DNA from: Ignavibacteriota bacterium
GTDB taxonomy: Bacteria; Bacteroidota; Ignavibacteria; UBA10030; UBA6906
Direction: 5' to 3'
NCBI GenBank assembly: GCA_016707525.1
Contig: JADJHP010000006.1
Location: forward strand, 310,001-374,000
DNA length: 64,000 bases
Within the stretch, counting starts at the first letter, position 1. Each line of letters starts with the position of its first letter. The notes below the pieces were generated by a model. That model saw nothing but the letters and a program-made list of their open reading frames with translations, did no database searches and was not told the origin of the DNA. The position numbers and the translations under genes are program-made. Shown here one piece after another: positions 9,559-20,346 of this stretch.

Positions 9559-11534
9559 ATGAAACGGAATGACATGATGAACCGATGGCCCCTTTTCCTT
9601 GCCATGCTTCTGGTCCTTGCTCCCTGCGGGCAGGCTCAGAGTATCATGGACAATATCCTTTCGCCCTCCCGTTTGCCGCAGATCAAACCCGGTCGGTTGT
9701 TGCAGGCTTCGAGCGTCGATACGAGCGGAGGGAACAGCGACTTCATCGCGATCCCTCCGGGGAAGACCGCGGTGATCGCGTCGATCAAGGGGCCGGGATG
9801 ATCGTCGGGCTCTGGTTCACGATCATGTCCACCGATGAGCACTTCCTCCGCAGGATCCTGTTGCGTGCCTACTGGGACGATGAGAAGACGCCTTCCGTCG
9901 AAGTACCGGTGGGGGATTTCTTCGGTACGGGATTCGCGTACAAGCACTATCTGACACCGTGGCTCGGCATGTCGAGTGGCGGATACTACTGTTACTTCCC
10001 GATGCCGTTCGCGAAAGCAGCGCGGCTCGAGATCGTGAACCAGACAGGGGAGGAGATCCAGTCGTTCTACTATCATGTCAACTGGCGGACGCTGGATCAG
10101 GCGCCGGCCGCGGACATGGGATACTTCCATGCTTCCTGGCGGCGTGAGCCACGCACGCGGTCGGAGAAGCCGTTCGTCATCCTCGATGCAAAGGGTCGCG
10201 GACACCTCGTCGGCGTCAACATGAGCATGCAGGGATATGACAACGGCATGCAGTATCTGGAAGGGGATGAGCTGGTCACGGTGGACGGCGAGAAGGCTCC
10301 GTCGATCCGCGGTACGGGGACCGAGGACTATTTCAACGGGGGGTGGTATTTCAACAAGGGTGAGTTTGCAGCACCGTACCACGGGTTGATCCTGAAGGAC
10401 GACACGCTCAACCGGATCGCGGCGTACCGCTTCCACATCCAGGATGCCATCTCATTCACGTCATCGCTCAACTTCAGCATCGAACACGGCGACCAGAACG
10501 CGGAGATCGCAGATTACAGCAGCACGGCGTACTGGTACCAGCTTGAACCGCATGCCCCGTTCCCGGCGATGCTTCCTCCCGCTGCGCGCATCCCTCTGCG
10601 GGTGGTGGTGCCGAATGGCGGGGTGGAAGCCGAGGACCTGCTCCCCCGGGCGGGTGGCCTGAAAGCGAAGGCCGAAGACATGACGGGATACGGCGCCGAG
10701 TGGAGCGGGATGAAGCAACTCACCCTGGACTTCGCGCGGCCGGGCGAGGGGGTGGACCTTTCGTTCCCTGTGGAGGAGGAGGCGTATGATGTCGCAATGT
10801 ACATCGCGAAAGGGCCCGGATACGGCCGTGTTCGGGTGACGCAGGGAGAGCGGACGCTGGCAGAATACGATGGCTATGCGCCGGCGGTCGTCCCCGGCGG
10901 GAAGATCATCCTGAAGGACGTGCAGGCGGCAAGCGGCCAGGTCCGCCTCGGAGTGTCCGTGACAGGGAAGAACGACAAGGCCTCGGGATTTGCCACCGGG
11001 ATCGATGTGTTCATTCCCGTGCCCCACCGTTCCTACATTCCCGCCTGGCAACTCATCGGGCCGTTCGACAATCCGCGCGACGAACGGCTGAACCGCCGCG
11101 GCATCGATGTGCCCTATCCGCCGGAACGGGAGATCGATCTGACGAAGACCTACGCGGGCGTCAACGGACAACCGGTACGGTGGACGCTGACGCAGACCCC
11201 GCCACGCGGGCGCATGGACCTGTACCATTTCGATCCGTATGAGATGGTCGTTGTGTATGCACTCACCTACATCTATGCTCCGAAGGACCGGACCGTGCCG
11301 CTGCTTCTCGGGACCGACGACGGTGTGAAGGTCTTCGTGAACGGCGAGGCTGTGCACCGTGTGCTCGCGATACGCGTGGTGCGGCCTGACAACGACCGTG
11401 TGCCGGTGGCCTTGAAGAAGGGCTGGAACACGCTTCTGCTCAAGATCGAGAATAACTACGGCGGGTACAATTTCTATGCGCGTGTGCTCGATCCGGAACA
11501 CACGCTCCGGTTCAGCCCGACCCGCACCGAATAG
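9559..11534 (+). CDS. GH172 (DUF2961) family protein, one frameshift
   Basis: The coding region needs one added base near 9795-9801 (in AAGGGGCCGGGATGATC) to read through. Before the break it gives a signal peptide (MNRWPLFLAMLLVLAPCGQA) and the DUF2961 opening GGNSDFIAIPPGKTAVIASI. After it, GMIVGLWFTI continues the same domain. The family hallmark GTGTEDYFNGGWYF is at ~residue 250. DUF2961 is now GH172, whose known members act on alpha-D-fructofuranosides or D-arabinofuranosides as a double jelly roll. Residues ~490-658 add a beta-sandwich (AWQLIGPFDNPRDE, VPLLLGTDDGVKVFVNG), a PA14-like or carbohydrate-binding module. The frameshift would leave only 80 residues if real. The start could be 9559 or 9574. 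Confidence 0.78.
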
Positions 11535-11548
11535 AAGGAGACTGCGTG

Positions 11549-13696
11549 ATGCACCTCTGGAAAACCGCCGGGCTCCTCATTGCCCTGGTGTCCTTCGTGC
11601 CTGCTTCAGGTCAGGTCAGGATCACGGACGACTATCTGCGCTTGCAGGCCGGCGCGAAGGACCCACTGTTCACGACCTATGCTGCTCCCATGGCACGCTC
11701 CCGGTTCTTTGCGGACAAAGCGTACTTCATGGATTATTTCACGCCGGACAAGCCGATCACGTACAGCAGTCAGTTCGCGGGTGATCTGGCCGTGCTCTGG
11801 AAGTTCAACAATGTGGTGATCGCGAAGACCCGGGAGTTTGCGCGCGCGCCTGTCGTCGTGGCGTCCTTCCCGGATATGGCCGTCCTGGAGTACGAACCGT
11901 TCGCCGGCGTGAAGGTGCAGGAGACGTTCTGCGTGTACAGTTCCGGCTCGGCCGTGATCGAGCTCCATATGGCGAACACCGGCACCGTTCCGTTGAACGT
12001 GATGGTCTATCCCGTGCTGCATCTTCCGAATGATTCCCTCCGCGTGGTACGGTATGAGGACGCGGACGGCGGATACATCTTTGCCCACCATGAGGAATTG
12101 GTCCGGCTGCACAGCAATCTGTACAAGGACCGGGGGTACCCGACCGGATTCCGGAACATGCTCAGCGCCGTTCCACCGCCGTCCAGCTACGGAGCGTACG
12201 CGCGGTCGTCGATGGACGACCTGTACTTTGCGATCAAGCGGCTGAGCAAGGTCCATGAGAATGTTACGGCGCTGAACCAGGCCGGGGTCGGCCCGGTCGA
12301 TGCGGTCATGCTTCAGTCGGATGTCGTGCTGCGCCCGGGGGAACAGCGCACCGTGCGCTTTGTACGGTCGGTGCAGGATGCCGCCGAACCCGAAACGGCG
12401 CTGCGTGCCGATGCCCGGGGTGCGCGCACCGCATCGATGCAGCAGTGCGTCGATGAGAATGTCGCGTTGTTCCGTACCGTGCCGCGTGTCCGGTTCCGGA
12501 CCCCGGGAGAGAAGATCGTGTACATCGGGGCGTTCAATCTTGTGCGCCAGTGCATGTTGCCGCCGACCGGCCAAACGACACGGAACTTCTACGTCTTCTC
12601 CCGGAACCCGGTATGGGGATGGGGGCACGGTCATCAGGTGATGCATGAATCGCTCTCGATGATCCCGTATGTGTACCTGGATGCTCGTTCTGCGGAAGAG
12701 TCACAGCGCATCTACATGGATCAGCAGTACGAGGATGGGCTCATCGCCTACCGTCACGGCCCGCGCGGCCCGCAGGTGTATCCGCATGAAGGCGTACCGA
12801 CGACATCCGCTCCATTCTTCACGTGGACGAACTGGGAGATGTACACGGTCACAAAGAACAGGGCGTTCCTGAAGGATGCGTATGCGTCAGGAGCGCGCTA
12901 TATCCGCTACATGGAAACCGAGCGGGACAGGGACGGTGATGGGATGTACGAGTGGGGCCCGTACGGGATCATCGAGAACGTGCGCGACGGCTGGAACGTG
13001 GTCTTCCAGTTGTTCTCCGAGGGGACCGATGAAGGGCGGGACATCTCTCATGAGCTGGACGTGCTCGACCTGACCGCCGAGATGGCGAACGAGATGTATC
13101 ATCTGCGGCAGATGGCCCGCGAACTGGGGGACACCGCCGGGGTGCGGGAGTGGACGGCGAAATTCGACCGGACGGCGGCGCTCATCAACCGGCATATGTG
13201 GGACCCGCAGGACCGCTTCTATTATAATGTCAGCATGGACAGCAACAGCTTTGTGTTCGAAGGGGCGAGCCTGAAACGGAAGGAACTCATCGGTTTTCTG
13301 CCGATGTGGGCACATGTGGCGTCGAAACAACAGGCCGCGGAACTGGTGAAACACCTGACCGATCCGACATCCTTCTGGAGGAAGTACGGTGTTCCCACGA
13401 TCGCCGCGAATGACCCGCAGTACACCCCCTTCGTTGATGGATGCTGCCGCTGGAATGGGCCGGTGTGGTTGCTCTGGGACTATATCGTGATGCGCGGGTT
13501 ACGGAACTATGGGTATGACGGCCTCGCCGACAAGGTTGGTGCAAAGATGATGGATGCTGTGACAACTCAATTGTCGATCAATCACCGTTTCTGGGAATCG
13601 TACAGCCCCGACTTCCCGGTGCAGGAAAGCCCGTCCAATTATATCTGGGACGCGATCATGGCGAAGGTCCTGCTGGATATGTATCATCACAAGTAG
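11549..13696 (+). CDS. Secreted GH63-like (MGH1-type) glycoside hydrolase, second copy
   Basis: A 715-residue exported enzyme. ATG 11549 has AAGGAG eight bases upstream and starts a signal peptide (MHLWKTAGLLIALVSFVPASG). It parallels the protein at 4012-6738 over most of its length (DPLFTTYAAPMARS, then WGWGHGHQVMHESLS at ~355, RDGDGMYEWGPYG at ~459, CRWNGPVWLLWDY at ~632, ESYSPDFP at ~683). It lacks the central fibronectin insert, which explains the shorter length. The motifs place it in the (alpha/alpha)6 GH63/MGH1 clan. Two diverged copies in one operon suggest action on two related linkages of the same glycan. The linkage specificity is not visible. Confidence 0.8.
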   Translation: MHLWKTAGLLIALVSFVPASGQVRITDDYLRLQAGAKDPLFTTYAAPMARSRFFADKAYFMDYFTPDKPITYSSQFAGDLAVLWKFNNVVIAKTREFARAPVVVASFPDMAVLEYEPFAGVKVQETFCVYSSGSAVIELHMANTGTVPLNVMVYPVLHLPNDSLRVVRYEDADGGYIFAHHEELVRLHSNLYKDRGYPTGFRNMLSAVPPPSSYGAYARSSMDDLYFAIKRLSKVHENVTALNQAGVGPVDAVMLQSDVVLRPGEQRTVRFVRSVQDAAEPETALRADARGARTASMQQCVDENVALFRTVPRVRFRTPGEKIVYIGAFNLVRQCMLPPTGQTTRNFYVFSRNPVWGWGHGHQVMHESLSMIPYVYLDARSAEESQRIYMDQQYEDGLIAYRHGPRGPQVYPHEGVPTTSAPFFTWTNWEMYTVTKNRAFLKDAYASGARYIRYMETERDRDGDGMYEWGPYGIIENVRDGWNVVFQLFSEGTDEGRDISHELDVLDLTAEMANEMYHLRQMARELGDTAGVREWTAKFDRTAALINRHMWDPQDRFYYNVSMDSNSFVFEGASLKRKELIGFLPMWAHVASKQQAAELVKHLTDPTSFWRKYGVPTIAANDPQYTPFVDGCCRWNGPVWLLWDYIVMRGLRNYGYDGLADKVGAKMMDAVTTQLSINHRFWESYSPDFPVQESPSNYIWDAIMAKVLLDMYHHK

Positions 13697-13717
13697 AACG
13701 GGGGCAGGGAGGTGTCT

Positions 13718-15805
13718 ATGACAATGAACCATTCGATCGTACGCCGGGCCGCAGGCCCCGTGGCGGCACTGCTGATGCTTGCAGTGTCGGTTGCCCCGGG
13801 CCAGATCACCAAGGTCCTTGCCTTCGACATCAAAGAGCAGATCCAGATGGGGAAGGCATCGGTCACCGTCGTCCCCTCGGTCGGCGCGGATTCCACCAAG
13901 GTGTTCGACGGCAACAGTCTTACCGAGTATGCCCAGGGGTCCTCCGACTCGCTCGTCTTCACTCTTGCATTCGACTCCCTTGTGACGATCGAAAAGAGCA
14001 AGGTGTTCCTCTGGAATGACGGCAAGTGGTTTCTGGAGGGTGCGGCCACGCTTGCCGATCTGAACACCAGGACCGGGTCGTGGATCCAGCTGGTGAACAA
14101 CCGCTCCCATGCATTCTTCAAATGGGATTCCCTCACGTTCGGGAAGCAGGCGCTGCGCTATCTCCGCCTGCGGTTGAAGAATCCGACCGGGCCCGGCGTT
14201 TACCTGGGCGAATGGACCATCGAAGGAACCGTGACCTACACGAACTTCGTCATCTATCCGGCCCCGCTGATGCTGGTCCCCGGTGCGAGTGCCCAGCTCA
14301 CGATCAAGATCAGGGACGATCGCGGGAAGGTGTCGCCCAACTTCCTGACCGAGCCCCTGAACTATCAGAGCGCCAACCCGGCGGTCGCCGTCGGCAACGC
14401 GGATGGTACCGTGTCGGGCGTGGCGCTCGGCAGTACCACGCTCACTGTTCATACCGACGGCAATGAGCTCACAGGGAGTGCCCCGGTCACGGTGGTCCAG
14501 GATTTCGTGTCACAGAAGGTCGCCCCGATGACCATCAAGGTGGCAGTGGTCTATCAGGACCCCGTCTTGCCGTCGTCCAACCGGATCCACGAAGAGTTCC
14601 ACTGGCGGAACCCGCGCGTGCTTGCGGCGTCCCTGGTGAAGCATTTCCGGGAAGCCACGGACAGCGTGGTGAACTTCCAGATCACGGAGGTCGTGGAAGC
14701 AACGCAGCTCCACACGCGCCTGCGGGGGCAGTTCATGACGGTGGATCAGTACGTCACCCTGCTGAAGGAACCGGGATGGAATACCCTGAAGGCAGCGTCG
14801 GATTCCGGATTGCTTGCCTTCGACTACCGCGAATGTGTGAAGTACTATCATTTCGACGAGAAGAGGAATCGCGGAGAGATCGATGAAGTCTGGGTCTTCG
14901 CCGCGCCCTATCTCGCCATGTACGAATCGCAGCTCCTCGGCCCCACGGCATTCTGGTGGAACTCGCCGCCGATCAAGGATGGGACGGCATTGACACGGCT
15001 GCTGTCGGTGATGGGCTTGAACTACGAACGGGGTGTCGATCAGGCGTTCCATAGCTTCGGCCACCGGTCGGAAAGTGCCATGATCCAGGCGTACAAAGAG
15101 GCGACCGGAAAGCCGTGGAACCCGAAGTCCACGACCCCGACACCATGGGACCTCTTCACGCGGATCCAGAAGGACATGCCCGGGCAGGCGCACGTCGGGA
15201 ACATCCACTTCCCTCCGAACGGAACAAGCGATTACAACTACGGCAACCAGACCATGGTGACGTCGTTCGCGGAGAACTGGTACCGGTATCCGATCCTGCT
15301 GAATATGAGCCGTCAGGTGAATGTCTCCACCTGGTATTTCACCCCCGGTGAACCGCTCGCCGAAGGGTTGGACCATCTCGGCTACCTCCGGTGGTGGTAC
15401 GGCCATTTGCCGAGGTATGTCGGGATCACAGACGGTGTGCTGAACAACTGGTGGCACTACGTGCTGGACTACGAGGGCGCCGTCGCTCTCGCGAAGGCCA
15501 CCGGTGTGGGCACCCAGGGCAGCTACAGGATCGGTGCGCCCGAGGGCTTCCGCCTCGACCAGAACTTCCCGAATCCCTTCAATCCCTCGACCACCATCCG
15601 GTTCGATCTCGGTGCGCGAGCACCGATCAGCCTGGAAGTGTTCAACGTCGTTGGCCAGCGCGTCAGGACCCTTGCCAGCGGATTCTTTGATGCCGGCACC
15701 CATCAGGTGTCGTTCGATGCCCGGGGGCTCGCTTCCGGCGTCTACTACTACCGGCTGAGTTCGCCGCAGTGGGTTCAAACACGCATGATGGCCATGGTAA
15801 AGTAG
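13718..15805 (+). CDS. T9SS-sorted secreted protein with Ig-like domain, function unknown
   Basis: A 695-residue exported protein. ATG 13718 follows GGGAGG by five bases and gives a signal peptide (HSIVRRAAGPVAALLMLAVS). Residues ~30-170 resemble a discoidin/galactose-binding sandwich (VFDGNSLTEYAQGSSDSLVF, LRYLRLRLKN). Residues ~175-265 look like a bacterial Ig-like (Big_2) domain (VPGASAQLTIKIRDDRGKVS, NADGTVSGVALGSTTL). Residues ~270-600 form an unassigned domain with the motifs DEVWVFAAPYLAMYES, FHSFGHRSES and HLGYLRWWYGHLPR. The His/Glu/Tyr-rich motifs hint at an enzyme, possibly metal-dependent. The C-terminus has the T9SS signature (FRLDQNFPNPFNPSTTIRF, VFNVVGQRVRTL, SGVYYYRL). It is probably released or anchored on the cell surface to act on, or bind, the locus's glycan. 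Confidence 0.75.
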   Translation: MTMNHSIVRRAAGPVAALLMLAVSVAPGQITKVLAFDIKEQIQMGKASVTVVPSVGADSTKVFDGNSLTEYAQGSSDSLVFTLAFDSLVTIEKSKVFLWNDGKWFLEGAATLADLNTRTGSWIQLVNNRSHAFFKWDSLTFGKQALRYLRLRLKNPTGPGVYLGEWTIEGTVTYTNFVIYPAPLMLVPGASAQLTIKIRDDRGKVSPNFLTEPLNYQSANPAVAVGNADGTVSGVALGSTTLTVHTDGNELTGSAPVTVVQDFVSQKVAPMTIKVAVVYQDPVLPSSNRIHEEFHWRNPRVLAASLVKHFREATDSVVNFQITEVVEATQLHTRLRGQFMTVDQYVTLLKEPGWNTLKAASDSGLLAFDYRECVKYYHFDEKRNRGEIDEVWVFAAPYLAMYESQLLGPTAFWWNSPPIKDGTALTRLLSVMGLNYERGVDQAFHSFGHRSESAMIQAYKEATGKPWNPKSTTPTPWDLFTRIQKDMPGQAHVGNIHFPPNGTSDYNYGNQTMVTSFAENWYRYPILLNMSRQVNVSTWYFTPGEPLAEGLDHLGYLRWWYGHLPRYVGITDGVLNNWWHYVLDYEGAVALAKATGVGTQGSYRIGAPEGFRLDQNFPNPFNPSTTIRFDLGARAPISLEVFNVVGQRVRTLASGFFDAGTHQVSFDARGLASGVYYYRLSSPQWVQTRMMAMVK

Positions 15806-18800
15806 ATGGGAACGTCGATGCATCGAGATCGGTCATATCCGGGATCACACACCGTGCGCGGCGCGGTTTTCTTCATCTGTGCTCTGACTCTTCATATGGC
15901 TGCTGCTGCCCCGGCCGCCGCGGACCCTGCGCCGGAGTCCTCTGGGGTCCGGGTCGGGTATGTGGTCGCCGGAGACCGGATGAATGCCGAGGACAGTGCG
16001 GCGGTACGATGGATCGAGAGTATTCCCCGCTTCACGGCCATGGTCACCTACGCGTCCACTGCATCATGGGTTCCTCCGGCCTGCGACGTGCTCTGGATCC
16101 ATTCTGCGGGTGAAGCCCCTTACGCTCTGCTCTCGCACGCGCCGGAACGTATGAAGGCACTCCGGTCGTTCCTCGTTGCCCGCGGCCACATCGTTGCCAC
16201 GGGGTACGCGGCATTCCTCCCCTCCGATCTCGGGATCGAACCGGTGCGTCCCACCGTCCGGCTGGATACGCTCAAGAACGATTGGCTGTGGGACAAGAAG
16301 GGGTATCATTCCCTGCACGGTCATCCGTTGTTGAACGGCTCTCTTCGGCGGTGAATACATCGAGGACGGTGTGGTGGACCGGATCCTTCCGATCATCACG
16401 TACGACAATGAGAGCTGGCCTGCGAAGGGGAAGGTCGTCGCCGTCGAGAAATCCTATGTGTTCATGCGTGGGGCGCGGAAGGTGGCGGTGGAGCATGTCC
16501 TCAAGGGCGGCCGCATCCTCTCCCTCGGTGGCATGATCGCGTTCGCGCCGGTGAATCACCTGCGCGCGAACCTTGAACAGTTCATGACCAATGCGCTCCT
16601 CTACACCGCAGGAGTACGCATGCCGGGGCCCGTGTCCTACTGGGAGAAGATGGCTCCCGCGCCGGTCCTCGAACGGGTAACCTCACCGCCGCTCCGTACC
16701 GCGAAGCGCGCCCCGCTGGACCTGGTGTTCACCGGGGACCTGCTCCTGTCGCGTGAGAATGGCGGCACGGAGATGTTCGATGTTGCCGGACGCCGTGCGG
16801 TGATCATGGGGAAGGAGCGCGGGGGGATCGATGAGGTATGGGTCCATCCCCTCCGGATCATCCGCGACTATCAGGCCGGCATTGTCTCGGGCGATTCGGT
16901 GGCATGGCTCTCGCACATGACGCCTTCCGTTGAAGCGCGGCCATCCTCCTTCACGCGCAGGTACCGCATCGGCGGGCACGAACTCCGCGAGATCCTGGTC
17001 GCATCCCTTACGCAATCCGGCGGCTTCGTCCGTTACGAGTCCGAGATCCCCGTCCGCCTGGTCATCAGGTTCCGCACCGATCTCCGGTGGATGTGGCCGT
17101 ATGAGGCGCCGGCTCTCGGGACGTTGATGTATGGATACAATGAGTCCCTGGGCGCACTGCAGGTGCGCGACCGCACAGCGATGTTCGCAGGGATGTTCGG
17201 TGCGGATGCGAAACCCGCGAAGGTCCTGGCTGGCCAGTTTGGCCGGGTCGACTGGAGTCCGCGGGCGCTCACCGGTTCACCCACCACGGACCATCAGATC
17301 GCGTTCGGCGCGGAGTACCCGCTGGGTGGCGCGGGTCGGGGCGAGTTGACGTTCGCGTTCGCCGGGACGAATGAAGGCCGGGGGCAGTGTGAGAAGGACT
17401 ATCGTGCCCTTGTCGGCGATCCGGCACGCGTGCACCGTGGGTCTGCAGATCACTACCGCGCACTGCTCGGGCGCGTGACGTCGGTGACCACACCCGACGC
17501 TGAGTTCAACAAATGGTATGCGTGGGCTCTTATCGGGGCCGACAGGTTCATCGCAACGACTCCCGGGGTCGGAACCGGATTGCTGGCGGGGTATGCGACG
17601 ACGGCGCGCGGCTGGAACGGTGAGCACAGGAACAGCGGACGGCCGGGCTATGCGTGGTACTTCGGGCGCGACGCGGCGTGGTCAGGCTTCGCGTTCGATG
17701 CCATCGGCGACCTGGCGACGGTGCGGGATCAGCTTGCGCTCTATCAAGCGTGGCAGGACAGGACCGGGAAGGTCCTTCACGAACTGATGACGAGTGGCGT
17801 GGTGCACTTCGATGCTTCGGATGCAACGCCGATGTATGTGATGCTCGCCGATCACTACCTGCGTGCGTCGGGCGATACGGCATTCATCCGCGCGAGCTGG
17901 CCTTCCATCGCCCGGGCCATGGACCATCTGTTCTCCACCGACACCGATGGTGATGGCCTAATCGAGAACACCGATGTCGGCCACGGGTGGGTAGAGCCCG
18001 GCGGGGAGCTGTTCGGCACCCACAGCGAGTACTACCTTTCGGTGCTCTGGCTCCGCGCCCTTGAAGGCGCCGCCGGGATCGCGGAACTGGCAGGTGATAC
18101 GCAGTCCCGTCAACGGTATCTGCACCAGGCCCTGCGCGTCCGCGTCTCGCTCGAGAATGATTTCTGGGTCCCTGCCATCGATTTTTACAGTCATGGCAAG
18201 CTGAAGGATGGATCGTTCGTGAAGCAGCGGACGGCATTCCCCGCGGTGGGCCTGATCTGGGGGATCGTGGACGACGAGAGAGCCGCGCGGATGCTGCGTG
18301 CGTACGCAAGTGCGGAGTTCTCTACGGATTGGGCGGTCCGGGGACTGTCGGGTGCATCGCCGTTCTTCAATCCGAGGAGCTATCAGGAAGGTGCAGCCTG
18401 GCCGCTGTTCACGGGCTGGACAGCCCTTGGTGAATTCATGTATGGCAATTCGGTGCAGGGCTTCATTCATCTCAAAGAACTGATGCGCATCAAGGAACAC
18501 TGGGCGCTCGGCCTGACGCAGGAAGTGATGCATGGCTCTGTCTACCGTCCGAGCGGTGTCTGCTTCCACCAGTGCTGGTCGGAGACCAATATTCTGCAAC
18601 CGGTGATCGAGGGACTTGTCGGATGGAAGCCCGATGCCCTCCACGCTGCGGCGGACCTCACGCCACGCTTTCCGATCGACTGGGACCATGTGACGGTGGA
18701 GCGGCTCCGGTCGGGTGCCAGCGTTCTCCAGATGACCATGACGCGGGTGCCGGCATATATGACCTATACACTGCATCGCACCGCGGGCCCGCCCTGCACG

Positions 18801-19250
18801 GTCACACTCGCCCCTGAAGTGGCCCAGGGCATGAAGGTCGGCCGCGTCATGATCGATGGGGTGCCTCACTTTGCGGATGGGGACGTGGTGCGCGGGAAGG
18901 TGAAGACCCCGGTCGTGGTCCGCGTGGATTCCACCGTGACGGTCTCGTTCGAGTACACCGGCGGACTGGCGTTCGTGCCCGTGGTGCCTGCGCCGGCGCC
19001 CGGCGACAGCACGCGCGCGCCCCGCATCCTCGGCACGTCATACAGCGAGGGCGTGTATACGGTTGAGGTGGAGGGACGGGGTGCTACCAGCGCGATCTTC
19101 CCCTTCCGCGTGTTCGGGTTCGAGACCGTCCGCGCGGTCGGCGCGGAGGTCCGGCGAGTGGGGCAGGGGAACGCATGGGAGTGCATCGTGCGGTTCGACC
19201 CATCCACCAGCGGTTGGGCTGCGCAGCGCGTCACCCTCCGCCCGGAATGA
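15806..19250 (+). CDS. GATase-like/amylo-alpha-1,6-glucosidase-like fusion, one frameshift
   Basis: Two open frames join if one base is removed near 16337-16340 (AACGGCTCTC), giving ~1147 residues. The junction then reads HPLLNxLFGGEYIEDGVVDR without a break. Residues 1-40 include a hydrophobic export signal (GAVFFICALTLHMAAAAPAA). Residues ~45-260 resemble a ThuA/class-I glutamine-amidotransferase fold (VGYVVAGDRM, CDVLWIHSAG, KGGRILSLGGM). Residues ~560-940 are an (alpha/alpha)6 domain like the debranching C-domain (WYFGRDAAWSGFAFDAIGD at ~617, DTDGDGLIEN, HQCWSETNILQPVIEGL at ~921). A beta-sandwich tail follows. The first ATG abuts the previous stop and 15818 is an alternative. The glycosidase clan is clear. 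The linkage cut is not. Confidence 0.7.
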
Positions 19251-19256
19251 TCGATC

Positions 19257-20346
19257 ATGGCGCTTCCCACACCATCACGGCGATCCCGGCGGACCGTACG
19301 CCACGCAACGTCGGGAGATGTTGCGAAGGCGAGCGGGGTGTCCGTCATGACCGTCTCTCGTGTCTTCAATCCCAAACCGAACGTCGATGACAGGACCCGC
19401 GCGAAGGTCCTCAAGGCCGCCCGCAAGATGCGATCCCCCCCGAACCTCCTCGCGCGGAGCCTTGCCATCAGCCGGACACGGACGATCGGCGTCGTGATCC
19501 CGGAGAGCTCGCACTCTTTTTGTCCGGAGGCGATCCGCGGCATAGAAGAAGTGACCACGAAGGCCGGGTATCATTTGCTGCTCATGCACAGTGCGGAGAC
19601 GGCGGACCGCGAACGCGACGCGCTGCACACCCTCGAGGCGAACCGCGTGGACGGCATACTGCTCTCGGTTGCCCAGAACGCGGAAGATGAGAAGCCGTAT
19701 GAACGGGTCATGACGCTGGGAATACCCCTGGTCTTCTTTGACCGGTGCGTCCGGGGGATCGGTGCAACCTGTGTGAGCATCGACGACGAGGAGAGTGCGC
19801 GGGTCATCACGCATCATCTCATCGAGCATGGGTACACGCGCATCGCGCATCTCGCCGGCCCACCGCACCTTGGCATCAGTCGCGACCGGGCCGCGGGCTA
19901 CCGGCGCGCGCATGCGGAGGCCGGGATCGTGTGCGGTCCCTCGCGCACGGTGCTCTCCGGCTTTCATGAGGATGCAGGGTATGCAGCGATGCGTTCCGTT
20001 CTGGAGTTTCCCCGGTCGGCGCCCCCGGGCCGTTGTTGCCATCAACGATCCCGCCGCGTATGGTGCCATGCGGGCGATCACTGATAGCGGACTGAGTGTC
20101 CCGGAAGACGTTGCGGTCGTTGGATTCTCGGACGACCTCCGTGCATCCCTGATACCCGTACCGCTGACCACCATCCGCCAACCGGCCTATGATCTTGGCT
20201 GTGCCGCTGCGGAGCGCCTCATCGCGGCGATCAATGGAGAGAAGCGTTCGGGGAAGGACCAGATCGTCCGGGCAGAACTTGTCGTGCGCAGTTCGTGTGG
20301 ATGCACGCCCCCGGGAACGAAAAGGACACTGGAGAAGAGATCATGA
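19257..20346 (+). CDS. LacI/GalR-family transcriptional regulator, one frameshift
   Basis: A sugar-responsive repressor of about 360 residues. Residues ~18-70 form the LacI helix-turn-helix and hinge (SGDVAKASGVSVMTVSRVFN, then ARKMRSPPNLLARSLA). A periplasmic-binding-protein-like effector domain follows (TIGVVIPESSHSFCPEAIRG, RVDGILLSV, HGYTRIAHLAGP). The frame breaks near 20012-20030 in a CCCCC run. After removing one base it continues AVVAINDPAAYGAMRAITD, VPEDVAVVGFSDD and LTTIRQP, the normal C-terminal half. It begins seven bases after the preceding hydrolase and its stop overlaps the next start (ATGA), so it lies inside the operon. The best candidate target is the paired AGCAAACGA operator at the convergent symporter promoter (33354-33387). 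Confidence 0.85.

Noticed and set aside
9795..9801. In-frame TGA in the GH172 gene as a possible selenocysteine codon
   Set aside because: The downstream protein continues in another frame, so this is a frameshift. No SECIS-like context is needed to explain it.
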